Notes: generated from the letters alone by a model not told the origin. A stretch of 64,000 nucleotides of DNA from Prosopocoilus inquinatus (GCA_036172665.1 CM069873.1:50219909-50283908); one strand, 5' to 3'; counted from the stretch's first letter, positions 1 to 9,970 are shown. Numbers and translations are program-made.

Positions 1-13
1 AAGAATTAAAAGT

Positions 14-656
14 ATGTTAGGACTACACTCTGCCAAATATGGCCGTGTATCACTTTGTTTCGACACGTTTGCAAAAACTAATGAGTGTGATGAAGTAAAT
101 AACATTAAAACAATAGATGATTCTGATTTTTTACATCATATACTGGATAAAGATTTTCTACAGGTAGTAGATCCAGGAAATTCCGCGTTATTGTATGTCT
201 GCGGATATTCTACTTTTAAAATGAAACACAATAAATTGTGATGTCTGCCTCAGTTTATTTTTATCAAGTAATGATATCAGTAGTCACTATTTTGACCAGT
301 TAAATAGAGGTGGCTTAAGTGTACCTTCTGAATTAGGGATAGGAATCGGGCAATATATATATGGTATCATGCAGTGTTTAATATCAAGGAAATTAGAAAA
401 TATGTTTATACTTTCTCCAAATCAGAAGCTTTTATTAATTAAATTAACCCTGAGGAGTTTAGAGCATAACAGTGTGTTAGCAGAAATTGTAGACTTAGAC
501 GAATTTTGTTCATGTGGAGTGTTGTTTAGGAATTTAATTATAAAATTTTTGGAACCAATAGCTAATATTATATTAAATAACTATTCAAAGGTCAAAAACG
601 ATTATTTCTCAAATGTATCGGTTTCAAAGAAAAGGAAACTTCAAACACTTTTGTAG
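14..656 (+). pseudogene. C-terminal remnant of a P-element/THAP9-like transposase
   Basis: Two reading frames (14-241 and 369-656) join into one protein-like stretch once a frameshift near 238 is allowed. Seen: a YVCGY motif, then a CxxC pair just past the frameshift, then LNRGGL followed by VPSE, and a basic tail. The order 'GY..K - CxxC - NRGGL - PS' is what I associate with the C-terminus of P-element/THAP9-type transposases, which excise and insert DNA in the nucleus. The N-terminus lies off the window. A hAT-type or other THAP-domain protein is possible. The frame break makes it non-functional. Confidence 0.45.
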
Positions 657-1037
657 ACCTTTTATATTATATGTACATATGTAAAAATATCAAATAAATC
701 GCTGTGTATTGTGTACTTACTTTTTGTTTTTATATCCCTACATGAGACCTTTTAAAAATATACGAATAAAGAAAAAGATAATGACACAGTCTGTAAAGAC
801 AGATTTTCGTTTTTCGTTCATACACGGTCCTGTTATCATTTGTGTCTAAGCTCGTTATTTATTTTAATCATAATTAATTAAAATATGTATTCACCGCACT
901 TTCGTTGTGTTATATTATATTCGTTGGAAATCTTTAGATTGTGTAATATAACAAAAGTGTTTTATAATTTCCTTTAAATAGTCGGCCGGCTACGATGACG
1001 TCATCCGACGTTGCCACAAAAGCTACTCCGGCCTGTT
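657..1037. other. Non-coding stretch, no gene seen
   Basis: AT-rich, with an AATAAA-like signal near 693 that could serve the preceding remnant. Around 897-959 there is an imperfect inverted repeat (CACTTT.GTT arms). A palindromic ATGACGTCAT lies near 993. No coding potential is visible. The missing left end of Harbinger-1 would be expected here, but nothing matches the terminal sequence at 12586. Confidence 0.4.
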
Positions 1038-1202
1038 AAATGAAGACGTGACTTACTCCAATGGAGATGTTATTACTAACATTGCGTTTTTTTGCGACTG
1101 GCAGTTTTTTAGTTGTAAGGGGTGATTTTATTGGTGTTCATAAAAGTACTGCAGGTAAAGTTATAAACAAAGTTAGTATTTTTGCATGATAAAATCTAGT
1201 AA

Positions 1203-1207
1203 GTTTG
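1203..1207. other. Copia-A target-site duplication, left copy (GTTTG)
   Basis: GTTTG lies directly before the 5' LTR and again at 10204-10208 directly after the 3' LTR. Five bp is the usual Copia duplication length. It fixes the outer limits of Copia-A to the base. Confidence 0.93.
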
Positions 1208-1347
1208 TGTTGACAATATAACAATAATAATATTTCTTGTTTCGTGTAATAAGTAGTTTAATGTTTGTACCGATATAAGTACTAATTAAAGACTGTAACC
1301 GTATTTTAAAGTGTTTGCATTGCATCCCATAACCACACTGCGCAACA
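1208..1347 (+). repeat. Copia-A 5' LTR with 80-bp internal deletion
   Basis: This LTR matches the 3' LTR except that 80 bp are missing after ATTTCTTGTTTC. The lost segment in the 3' LTR is bounded by two copies of TTGTTTC, so it was probably removed by slippage or end joining between these 7-bp repeats. The remaining bases look nearly identical between the two LTRs. Confidence 0.9.
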
Positions 1348-1361
1348 GGTTATCGGCCCAG
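1348..1361 (+). promoter_or_regulatory. Copia-A primer-binding site (internal initiator tRNA-Met type)
   Basis: GGTTATCGGCCCAG follows the 5' LTR directly. It differs by one base from the Drosophila copia PBS, which pairs with the anticodon region of initiator tRNA-Met rather than its 3' end (the half-tRNA primer mode). The match is visible; primer usage is inferred from the family. Confidence 0.75.
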
Positions 1362-1566
1362 TAAAGTATTGAATCAGAAAAATTGAGTTTAAAGTAGTTC
1401 CTTTTTTTTTGAGGTTAAGCGCAGAGCGCGAACAGTGACGGGCAGTGAAGCTGAGAATAATTGTGATCGTTTTAACTAAATACCCGGTTGTGGGGACAGT
1501 TTGCCAGGAAAGGTAGTTTAAATACCCGGTTTACAAGGGGACAGAATAAGCAACAAAAAAAAAACG

Positions 1567-2293
1567 ATGACATCATCAGGAGCAATACAAATTACCAAAT
1601 TAACGGGGGATAACTGGATAAGCTGGAAATTTCAAGCTCAGATAGCATTGAAAGCCCTGGGATTGTTCACGATAACCACAGGAGGTGCAGCCAGGCCAAC
1701 TTTAGGGTCAACGGATGATTGGGACCGGAAGGATGCGAAGGCACAAGAGGCAATAGTGTCAAGGTTGGAAGAAAAAATACTTAATCATGTTCTTTCTTGC
1801 ACCACAGCAGCAGAAATGTGGCAAAAGTTGAAATCCATATACGAACATCAGAGCCAGGTTAGTGTGCATTTACTGCAACAAAAATTCTTTAGTCTTGAAT
1901 ATAAGAATTGTGGCGTGGCTGATTTCATATCAAATCTAGAGAACATAAGGGGCCAGCTCAAACTTTTAGATGAAGAGTTAAGTGAAAAAGTGGTAATCAC
2001 AAAAGTCCTGATGTCCATTGACCAGAAAATTTAAAACATTTCATATCAGCATGGGAGTCAACAAGTAGTGATAATCAAAATTTAGCTCAGTTAACATCAA
2101 GGCTCATGATAGAAGAAGAAAGCCTTAAACAAGAGCCTCCTGCAGATGCATTATTCTCCAAATTTAGGAGCCAAGGTGATCTGAAGTGTTTTATTTGTAA
2201 AAAAGGTGGGCCATTTGAAGAAAAACTGTTCTCGATACAAGCCCAAAGAAGATGATAGAAAAACTAAAGTTAAATGTCATTATTGTCATAAAC
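1567..2293 (+). pseudogene. Copia-A gag, 5' part
   Basis: An intact start to 2034 reads as a Copia Gag (UBN2/DUF4219-like; GDNWISWKFQAQ near the N-terminus). The stop at 2032 comes from a one-base loss in a T run; the frame continues as HFISAW. A first CCHC zinc knuckle near 2190-2235 is broken by an extra base. A second knuckle begins at about 2275 (two Cys visible) and is cut by the Copia-B insertion; its His and last Cys lie beyond 6922. Gag would package the element RNA in cytoplasmic particles. Confidence 0.85.
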
Positions 2294-2298
2294 AGGGG

Positions 2299-2534
2299 TG
2301 AAGTTATTTGAGATTCGCTATAACTAAAACAAACACTTGTAACAATACCGTTTATTAACAAATAACTGTTAACAACAAACTATAATTCACCACGCTCTCA
2401 TCTTACAATTGGCTAGCTCTAATACCAACTCACTTGGCGCTTGTTTCTTGTAACTAACTACGCGCAAATGTTCATTCACAAAGAACTTAAGTAAAGGTTA
2501 TTTCACAATGTAGTTCAAATTGCATAACTCAACA
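2299..2534 (-). repeat. Copia-B 3' LTR
   Basis: On the minus strand it starts TGTTGAGTTATGC and ends CTTCA. It matches 6682-6917 over all 236 bp, with differences only at about 2311 (A versus T) and in CAATTGG versus CAATCGG. Confidence 0.95.
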
Positions 2535-2543
2535 CTCTCCCTC
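2535..2543 (-). promoter_or_regulatory. Copia-B polypurine tract
   Basis: On the minus strand GAGGGAGAG stands directly before the 3' LTR, the expected place for the plus-strand DNA primer. Confidence 0.8.
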
Positions 2544-2582
2544 AATTTGGCTGTTTTACATGCTAACAATTTTATATAAAAA

Positions 2583-3911
2583 TTAAACAAGTTTTTCTAA
2601 ACCTAATTTTAAACATATTTTCATAAATTTATCTGCTGGTAAGGCCTTGGTCATTATATCTGCAATCTGATCATGAGTGGGAATATATTGCACATTTATT
2701 ATTTTCTTTTCAACTAAATCACGTATGAAATTATACTTAACGTCTAAATGTTTCAAACGTTTATGCTCCCACTTTTGAAGCAGATGGATACATGACTGAT
2801 TATCCTCATACATTTTTAGTGAACCACTACAGTCAAAGTTAAGGTCTTGAACAAGTTGTTTCATCCAGAGAATTTCTGTAACAGCATTAGCTAAAGCTAC
2901 ATACTCTGCCTCTGTGGAGGATAAAGCCACGGTAGATTGTTTTTTAGTTCCCCAAGCAACAGAATTTCCGAACAGTTGAAGTACGTATCCAGACGTAGAT
3001 TTTCGGTCTTTGCTTCCAGCCCAGTCTGCATCAGCAAATCCCACAATGACTTCACCGGTCCCTTTATGAAAAACTAGTTGATAATCTAACGTTCCTTTTA
3101 TATACCGAAGGATCCTCTTCAGCCCTTTCCAATGCGATTCTTTTGCATCGTTCTGATACCGACTAAAATAATTTACCGCCATACAGAGGTCTGGTCTCGT
3201 TGTCTGCGTAAGGTAAGTAAGGCAACCTATTAATTCTCTATAAGGTTTGTCCTGTACGTTTGAAGTTCCACTGTCATCTTCTAGGAGTTTTGTTTCAATC
3301 GGCGTTTTAACAGCATTACATTCTTCCATGTAAAATCTTGTTAACATCCGTCGTTGGCAGGCTTCCTGACTTAGAGTCAGCTGATCTTGTTGTTTTTCAA
3401 TTTTTATTCCTAGGAATGAATAAAGTGTACCGAGATCTTTCATACAAAATCGTTGTTGTAAAGCAATCTTGACCTTATCCATTTCCAATTTGCTTTTGCT
3501 TGCTATGAGTACATCATCAACATACAGTAATAGATACAGTTGAACATCTCGGTCTTTGTGTTTATACAAACATTTATCCACCTCGGATCTAATTACGTCC
3601 AAACTTTGTACATAATTATCGAACATCTTGTTCCAGGTTCTAGGTGCCTGCTTCAGACCACAGAGGGTCTTATTTAGTTTGCACACACAATTGTCTTCAT
3701 TTATTATTGCAGGTGGTTCTTTCATGTAGATATCCTCAGACAAATCTCCATGGAGAAAGGCATTCTTGACGTCCATTTGACAAGTGTAGAGGTCATGTTT
3801 GTTTATTATTGCTAATAGAATCCGAAGAGTCGTTAAACGAGCAACAGGGGCATAAGTATCATTGTAGTCAAAACCTTTCCTTAATAGGGGCATAAGTATC
3901 ATTGTAGTCAA
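2583..3911 (-). CDS. Copia-B pol, C-terminal part: reverse transcriptase and RNase H
   Basis: The 442-residue frame continues the polyprotein after the duplication at 3846-3921. Seen: DVKNAFLHG and LCGLKQAPR (RT fingers/palm), LLYVDDVLIA (catalytic YVDD), the YLTQTTRPDL region, then RNase H with ADADWAGSKDRKSTSGY, SSTEAEYVAL and EDNQSC. Family function: copies the element RNA into DNA inside the particle. All catalytic motifs are present. As it stands it is read only if a frameshift bypasses the duplication, because the first residues are a second copy of the upstream RT segment. Confidence 0.9.
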   Translation of the reverse strand: MTTMILMPLLRKGFDYNDTYAPVARLTTLRILLAIINKHDLYTCQMDVKNAFLHGDLSEDIYMKEPPAIINEDNCVCKLNKTLCGLKQAPRTWNKMFDNYVQSLDVIRSEVDKCLYKHKDRDVQLYLLLYVDDVLIASKSKLEMDKVKIALQQRFCMKDLGTLYSFLGIKIEKQQDQLTLSQEACQRRMLTRFYMEECNAVKTPIETKLLEDDSGTSNVQDKPYRELIGCLTYLTQTTRPDLCMAVNYFSRYQNDAKESHWKGLKRILRYIKGTLDYQLVFHKGTGEVIVGFADADWAGSKDRKSTSGYVLQLFGNSVAWGTKKQSTVALSSTEAEYVALANAVTEILWMKQLVQDLNFDCSGSLKMYEDNQSCIHLLQKWEHKRLKHLDVKYNFIRDLVEKKIINVQYIPTHDQIADIMTKALPADKFMKICLKLGLEKLV

Positions 3912-3921
3912 AACCTTTCCT
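3846..3921 (-). repeat. Tandem duplication (period 40 bp) that breaks the Copia-B polyprotein
   Basis: 3846-3881 is repeated at 3886-3921, with TTAAT-type filler between the copies, so one period is 40 bp. Forty is not a multiple of three, so the reading frame shifts inside the RT. Both copies encode KGFDYNDTYAP. It could be a real replication slip or an assembly artefact. Confidence 0.9.
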
Positions 3922-6588
3922 CTGCGAACAGCCCTTCACTACTAATCTCGCCTTAAAACGCTCAATATTGTCATCTGCATCCCGTTTCACTTTAAAGACC
4001 CACTTGCAGTCAATTACTTTTCTTCCTTCTGGTAACTCACTCAACGTCCTCGTATTGTTTTCCTGTAACGAGGTAATTTCTTCTTGAACTGCACAAAGCC
4101 ATTCTTCTCTATCTTCTCTCTCTTCAATGTCTTCAAATTTCTGCGGCACATCTTCCAGAAATGTATCTGCACTCAATGCCAAGGTGGCATAGTCGTACAA
4201 GTATTTTGGTTTTGTTTTGTCTCTAGAACTTCTTCTCAGGGACAATTCTAAAGGTTCACTTTCTTCTGGTTTTTCTTCTTTTTCTTCTTCAGTTTTTCCA
4301 CGATCGTCTTCATATGATTTTTCTTCTTCGATCTGTTCTGCAACTTCCTTCTCATGTTTTTTCATGTTGAAGTTGGTTCCAAGCCAGTCGTTGTCAGTTG
4401 AATGTTCATTAATAAACTTCGTTTCATTAAATATGACATCTCTTCCCAAAATGATCCGTTGTTCTTCAGGACACCATAAACGATACCCATTGACGCAGTA
4501 CCCAACGAAATAGCATCTTTTTGACCTTGACTCAAACTTTCCTTGAATCAGTTCTTTTGGGATATGCAAATACGCAACACACCCAAATACTTTTAACTTT
4601 TTTACATCTGGTTGAATTCCAAACCATAAGGCTGCAGGTACTTCTCCATCAAGAGCATTCGTTGGACTTCTATTAATTAAATAATTGGCTGTGAGAACAG
4701 CTTCAGTCCAAAGATATTTTTCCAATTGTGATTCTTGCAACAAACAACGTGATGTCTCCAGTAAACTTCTGTTAAACCTTTCGGCTACACCATTCTGTTG
4801 CGGTGTGTAACGAATGGTACGTTCATACTGGATGCCTTTTTCTTCACAAAATTTTAACATTTCTGTAGACAAATATTCGCGACCATTGTCACAGCGAAGT
4901 CTACTAATTTTTGTTCCAAAATGAGACGTAGCCATAGCCTCATACACTTTGAAATGATGAAAAACTTCTGACTTGTTTTTCATTGCATATATAGTAGAAA
5001 AATGAGTGTTGTCATCTATGAAAGTTACTATATAATTTTTATTGTCGAACGATATTGGCGAAATAGGTCCGATTACATCACTGTGTACCAACTCTAGAGG
5101 TCTTTTTGCACGTGTTCGTGTACTTTTGTGAGGTAGTTGACTTTGTTTTCCTTGAATGCACGTTTCGCAAGGTTCCAAATCTATGTTTGTTGGCAATTTC
5201 ATTCCACTAACCTGACTTTCGAGTTTCTTTAAACTAGATAAAATTAAATGACCCATTCTTTTATGCCATAACTGTGCATTATCTTGTGCAACACATGCAT
5301 GCGATTCAGTAAAATTGAATTTAAAATTTAAAACATACAATTGTGTCTCATTCCTAACAGCAATTGCTATAATGCAATTTTTCCTTTTAATAACTGCGTG
5401 TCCATCCTTAAATGTAATTTGAAAACCATTCATTTCTAACCTTCGAACTGACAGCAGATTATATTCCAAGCCAGGAACAATCAAAACATTTTTTATTTTT
5501 ATTTGAATGTCCTTACCATTAATGTGACTCCAAACATTAACATATCCAAATTTCTTAGCAGTCAAAATTGAACCGGATTTTGCACTTTTTATTTTAATTG
5601 GTTCTTTTAATTGTTCAATTTGTTGTAGTGAAACTTTTTCACTTACCATATGTTCTGTGGCACCAGAGTCCAGAAACCAAGTTAATTTACCACTTACAGT
5701 CTCTCCACCGATAGCTGGGAAACTATAACTTTCATCTACGAACTCCGTTTTCGCTGCCACATTCACAGTTTTGAACTTTGCACCTTGTTTTTGATTTTTC
5801 TTTTTACCGTCCACTCGTTTGTGTCCAAGTTCGCCACAGTTATAACACTTAAAACGAAAAACATTTTTATCTCCGCCTCTTCCTGATTTCTGTTCAGCAG
5901 TAGAAGTCCCACGATGCAGTTTCATTGAAAAAGCAGTCGATGTCTGAGTATCGGCGCGATTTTTCCTTGTAGAATCATTACGTTTGGCTTCCTCATCCAT
6001 AAGCCGATTTTTAACAAAAGGTATAGTCACTTTATCTGTATACAATGTTTCTATTGCTGTCACAACATTGTCATACTCACTCGGCATCGTAAGTAAAAGA
6101 TGACAGACTACGTCACTCTCTTCTAAATTGACTCCGGTTGAACGCAGCTCACGTATTAGTTTGTCGAATCGTAAAAAATGAGCAGACAAAGTTTCTTTCG
6201 AGGGTATAAACTTCATCAATAAAAGCTTCTTTCGAATAAATAACTGGCTAGCAATACCTTTACGTTGAAACGTATTTATTAGTGATAACCAAATTTCAAA
6301 TGCATTTTCTTTGTCTTTTACATACTCTAAGTGACTATCAGCTACACGTTGTATTATTTGTGAGCAACATTTCCGATCTCTTTTACGCAATTTTTCAAGT
6401 TCTTTTTCTTTTTCCTTCCGAACTTCCGCTGTATCACTTTCAGCAATTTCTACTTTAGTTGTGTACGCAGTTTCCACAAAACTGAGTAAATCTAATTCAT
6501 TCAATAACGTATCGATACGAAATTTCCAGTTATCAAAGTTAGTTCCGTTGAAAAGTGGTATTTGATACTTTTCTACGCTTTCCGCCAT
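3868..6588 (-). CDS. Copia-B gag-protease-integrase and start of RT
   Basis: 906 residues. Gag occupies about 1-240 (N-terminal GTNFDNWKFR). A zinc knuckle at about 248-261 keeps CxxC and His but has Gly where the last Cys belongs. The aspartic protease active site DSGA is at about 307-310. The integrase has an HH-CC zinc domain (WHKRMGH ... CETC) and a DDE core (HSDVIGP, RCDNGREY, GVAERFNRSL), then a charged linker and the first RT block (CKWVFKVKRD, RFKARLV). The ATG follows the PBS by about 95 bp. It ends early because of the 40-bp duplication. Confidence 0.93.
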   Translation of the reverse strand: MAESVEKYQIPLFNGTNFDNWKFRIDTLLNELDLLSFVETAYTTKVEIAESDTAEVRKEKEKELEKLRKRDRKCCSQIIQRVADSHLEYVKDKENAFEIWLSLINTFQRKGIASQLFIRKKLLLMKFIPSKETLSAHFLRFDKLIRELRSTGVNLEESDVVCHLLLTMPSEYDNVVTAIETLYTDKVTIPFVKNRLMDEEAKRNDSTRKNRADTQTSTAFSMKLHRGTSTAEQKSGRGGDKNVFRFKCYNCGELGHKRVDGKKKNQKQGAKFKTVNVAAKTEFVDESYSFPAIGGETVSGKLTWFLDSGATEHMVSEKVSLQQIEQLKEPIKIKSAKSGSILTAKKFGYVNVWSHINGKDIQIKIKNVLIVPGLEYNLLSVRRLEMNGFQITFKDGHAVIKRKNCIIAIAVRNETQLYVLNFKFNFTESHACVAQDNAQLWHKRMGHLILSSLKKLESQVSGMKLPTNIDLEPCETCIQGKQSQLPHKSTRTRAKRPLELVHSDVIGPISPISFDNKNYIVTFIDDNTHFSTIYAMKNKSEVFHHFKVYEAMATSHFGTKISRLRCDNGREYLSTEMLKFCEEKGIQYERTIRYTPQQNGVAERFNRSLLETSRCLLQESQLEKYLWTEAVLTANYLINRSPTNALDGEVPAALWFGIQPDVKKLKVFGCVAYLHIPKELIQGKFESRSKRCYFVGYCVNGYRLWCPEEQRIILGRDVIFNETKFINEHSTDNDWLGTNFNMKKHEKEVAEQIEEEKSYEDDRGKTEEEKEEKPEESEPLELSLRRSSRDKTKPKYLYDYATLALSADTFLEDVPQKFEDIEEREDREEWLCAVQEEITSLQENNTRTLSELPEGRKVIDCKWVFKVKRDADDNIERFKARLVVKGCSQRKGFDYNDTYAPIKERF

Positions 6589-6667
6589 CTTCCTTTTATT
6601 TTTTTTCGGACCCTGTTTATTCCGCGGTGATTCCGTGCTGCTTTAAATTATTTCATAGAATCATACG

Positions 6668-6681
6668 CTGGGCACATAACC
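6668..6681 (-). promoter_or_regulatory. Copia-B primer-binding site (internal initiator tRNA-Met type)
   Basis: On the minus strand GGTTATGTGCCCAG directly follows the 5' LTR. It is one base different from the Drosophila copia PBS, at a different position from the Copia-A change. It is the same half-tRNA priming class as Copia-A. Confidence 0.75.
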
Positions 6682-6917
6682 TGAAGTTATTTGTGATTCG
6701 CTATAACTAAAACAAACACTTGTAACAATACCGTTTATTAACAAATAACTGTTAACAACAAACTATAATTCACCACGCTCTCATCTTACAATCGGCTAGC
6801 TCTAATACCAACTCACTTGGCGCTTGTTTCTTGTAACTAACTACGCGCAAATGTTCATTCACAAAGAACTTAAGTAAAGGTTATTTCACAATGTAGTTCA
6901 AATTGCATAACTCAACA
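6682..6917 (-). repeat. Copia-B 5' LTR
   Basis: 236 bp, the partner of 2299-2534. As the 5' LTR it should hold the promoter. I did not identify a clear TATA box in it. Confidence 0.94.
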
Positions 6918-6922
6918 AGGGG

Positions 6923-7240
6923 CATGTAATAGCCAACTGCTGGTTGAGAAAAAGGAATGGTCGAGAAACTGGTGGAAGTGTTGGTGGCACACAAGGTGGT
7001 ACGTCAAATGCTTTCACGGGTGTACTTGATATAATTAACACACCAGAGGCGTTACCTTTGTTTGAAGATGCCAAAATTGAATCCAAAGATTGGTGTTTGG
7101 ATAGCGGAGCCAGTGATCATATGAGTTATGATGAAAAACAGTTTGAATCTATAGAAAAGGTCAACGGAAGGAAGGTGAAAATAGGAGATGGTTCCTTCTT
7201 AGAGGTAAAAGGAGTCAGAAAAGTCAAATTGCAGGCATGA
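6923..7240 (+). pseudogene. Copia-A gag end and protease
   Basis: This resumes the Copia-A gag directly after Copia-B. The His and final Cys of the interrupted zinc knuckle appear in the first residues. The aspartic protease site DSGAS lies near 7107. An in-frame TGA at 7238-7240 ends it; the same frame continues to the integrase, so this is a simple nonsense change. Confidence 0.88.
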
Positions 7241-8632
7241 AGTGGCGTAGATTGGATAGACACAGAATTGAGCCAGGTGCTGTATGTTCCTCAGTTAAAA
7301 ATAAACCTTTTCTCAGTTGGGAAAGTGTTGGACAGAGATCTGGTTATGAAGTCGGACCGAGGCAAGTGTCAAATTTTTGACAAGTATGGACAAGTTAGAG
7401 CAGTCGCAGAAAGGCAAGGTAAACTATTTAAAATGATCTTTAAAAAAGAAAATTCTGGTTATGCTGACGTAGTAGAGAGTATACTAGATTGGCATAATAA
7501 AATGGCACATGTCAATTTACAACAAGTGAGATCAATACTAAGGCAAAACAACATTGTTTTCACCGAAGTTGATAATGTATTGTGTAAAGCGTGTCTTTCT
7601 GGAAAACAGCACAAATTACCTTTTGAAAATAGTAGTAGTAGAGCTTGTAAAACAAATGAATTGATTCATGCTGATTTATGTGGACCTTTTGAGGTTGAGT
7701 CTCTTGGAGGTTCTAAATATTTTCTGTTGTTGAAAGACGATTACTCTGGTTTTAGAATGGGTTACTTTCTAAAGCATAAAGATGAAACCAAGTTGCAGAT
7801 AGTTAATTTTTTGAAAATGTCAGAAAATCAAACTGGAAATAAAGTCAAAGTTTTTAGATCGGACAATGGACTGGAATTTGCAAATAAAGACATAAAATTA
7901 TTGCTGGATAAAAACGGTATAAAGCATGAAAGGACATGTGTTTACACGCCCCAGCAAAATGGGCGAGCAGAGAGAGAAAATCGAACAATTGTAGAAGCTG
8001 TAAGAACATTACTCCATAAAAGTGGATTACCCAAGAGTTTATGGGCAGAAACTGTTAACACAGTGGTCTATGTACTCAACAGAGTAAGAAAGTGTCCTGT
8101 AAAGAATAAAACATCCTTGGAACTCTGGAATGAAAGAAAGTTTAATTTAAATTACTTAAAGCAATTTGGATCAGAAATATCCGTTCATATTCCTAAAGAA
8201 AAACGAACAAAATTAGATGCAAAGAATGAAATTGGAATATTTGTAGGATACAGTGAAACAGTTAAATGGTATAGGGTGTGTTATCCAGATAAAAATAAAA
8301 TTGAAATACACCGAGATGTTGTATTTATTCCTCAAGGAAGCCACGTTAAACTGAAAGATACAGAAGATGTTGTGATTTTAGACATAAAAAATAAGTTAAC
8401 TGAAACCGAGTATCACGAGGAAGAAAACATTCCTGAAAATGTAGATTCTGTGGATCCAAAAGAACAGGAAGAGGCAGAGGCCAAAAATGAAGCAACAGTT
8501 CAGGAAACTGAAAGTGAGACAGCTGGTGAAGAGCAGAGCGAGACAGCTAGTGAAGAGCAGAGTGAACCTGGAAAAGAAGACGAACAGGTGTCAAGAGATA
8601 GAAAAGGCAGACCATTGAAGAGGCCAGGTTGA
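7241..8632 (+). pseudogene. Copia-A integrase
   Basis: Same frame as the protease. Seen: LYVPQLKINLFSVG (end of protease), WHNKMAH with CKAC (HHCC zinc domain), HADLCGPF (D), RSDNGLEF (D), GRAERENRTI (E), then YETVKWYRV-type C-terminal region and a long Glu-rich linker. The catalytic triad is intact, but flanking stops at 7238 and 8630 (TGA) mean it cannot be made from one polyprotein. The linker has a short SETAxEEQ repeat near 8515-8565. Confidence 0.9.
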
Positions 8633-9205
8633 ATGGACGACTATGGTATGACGGACACTAGCTTTCTCTCGTTGGAAGAGCCAACATCATTGGAAGAGGC
8701 CATGACTAGTGACTGTGCAGAAAAATGGAAAGAAGCGATCCAGAAAGAGTTAAGTATTTTGAAGAAAAATAGTGCGTGGTGTGAAGTGCCATGGCCTGTA
8801 AATAAAAAAGTGATTGAAAGCAAATGGGTATTTAAAATAAAAGGTAATGGTGAATATAAAGCACGTCTTGTTGCTCGTGGTTTTCAGCAAAAGTGTACTA
8901 GTATTTATGATATATATTCGCCTGTTGCAAAAATGAGTACGTTTAGAGTTTTCTTGATTGTTGCAAATAAATTGGGATTACAAGTTTTTCAAATGGATGT
9001 AAAAGGGGCATTCTTATATGGGGAAATCGATGAAGAAGTGTATATGTCTTTACCAGGAGTTAATAAAGAAAACAGTACATCCGTTTGTAAACTAAATAAG
9101 TCAATATATGGCTTAAAGAAATCCCCAAAAGGTTGGAATTGCAGATTTGATAGGCTTATGGTAGAATTAGATTTTAAAAGATCAGAAAATGATTTACCAA
9201 AGTAA
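8633..9205 (+). pseudogene. Copia-A reverse transcriptase, core deleted
   Basis: Same frame as the integrase after the TGA at 8630. RT fingers and early palm are present: ESKWVFKIKG, RLVARGFQQ, VFQMDVKGAFLYG, IYGLKKSPKGWN. The protein should next reach YVDD, but the sequence jumps from SEND to SKYLLQVL (thumb), so roughly 80 codons including the catalytic aspartates are missing. RT activity is therefore impossible. The frame after the deletion is shifted. Confidence 0.9.
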
Positions 9206-9893
9206 ATATCTGCTGCAAGTTTTGGAAAATTTTGGGATGTCAAATTGCAAACCAGTAAACACACCAACTGACAGTAACTTTGATTTCAATCTTGTTAAAG
9301 GTGCAAGTTGTCAGAATAGGGATAAGAAATATGAAAAGCTATGTAGACAAATCATCGGTTGTTTGATGTATGTAGTTCTAGGTACAAGACCCGATTTATG
9401 CCATAGTGTGACAATGTTAAGTCGTTTTCTTGAAAAGGCATCACTGGAATTGTATGTAGCATTAAAAAGGGTCTTACGTTATGTTAAGGGATCTTTATCT
9501 TTAAAACTAAGGTTTGAAACAAAGAGTGATAAAGTCTTATTAGGTTTTGTAGACTCAGATTGGGGAGGAGATGTAAATGATAGAAAGTCTACTATAGGTT
9601 TTGTTTTTAAAATGTTTGATTGTCCAGTATCTTGGACTAGTAAAAAGCAACAAACGGTTTCCATCTCCTCTACTGAATCTGAGTATATAGCTCTGTCTGT
9701 AGCAGTAACCGAGGCTTGTTGGTTGAGAAAACTACTAAGTGATTTTTCTTTTGACTTAAAAGAGCCAATATATATTTTCAAAGATAATCAATCAGCGATA
9801 AAGATAGCTTATAATCCTGAAAACCATAGACGTTTAAAACATTTGCCAAAAGCTAAATTGTTTAAATTTAGGGAGCAAGTCAATTTAGTTTAA
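9206..9893 (+). pseudogene. Copia-A RT connection and RNase H domain
   Basis: Continues in another frame after the deletion. Seen: IGCLMYVVLGTRPDL, then RNase H blocks VDSDWGGDVNDRKST, SSTESEYIAL and KDNQSAI, ending RLKHLPKAKLFKFREQ close to the normal Copia C-terminus. RNase H looks intact but has no functional RT upstream. Confidence 0.88.
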
Positions 9894-9970
9894 CAATGTG
9901 TTTATTTTTTCAGGGGGAGTAATTAAAGTAAATGTATTTATTACAGATATTAAAGAAATTAGAAATATTT

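Larger units (their letters stand above)
2299..6917 (-). mobile_element. Ty1/Copia LTR retrotransposon Copia-B, young, nearly complete
   Basis: Length is 4619 bp. LTRs of 236 bp at 2299-2534 and 6682-6917 differ at only two positions by my reading, so the insertion is recent. The TSD is AGGGG at 2294-2298 and 6918-6922. On the minus strand the order is LTR, PBS, one gag-pol frame (broken once), PPT, LTR. The single obvious lesion is a 40-bp-period duplication in the RT region. It sits antisense inside the Copia-A gag. Confidence 0.96.
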
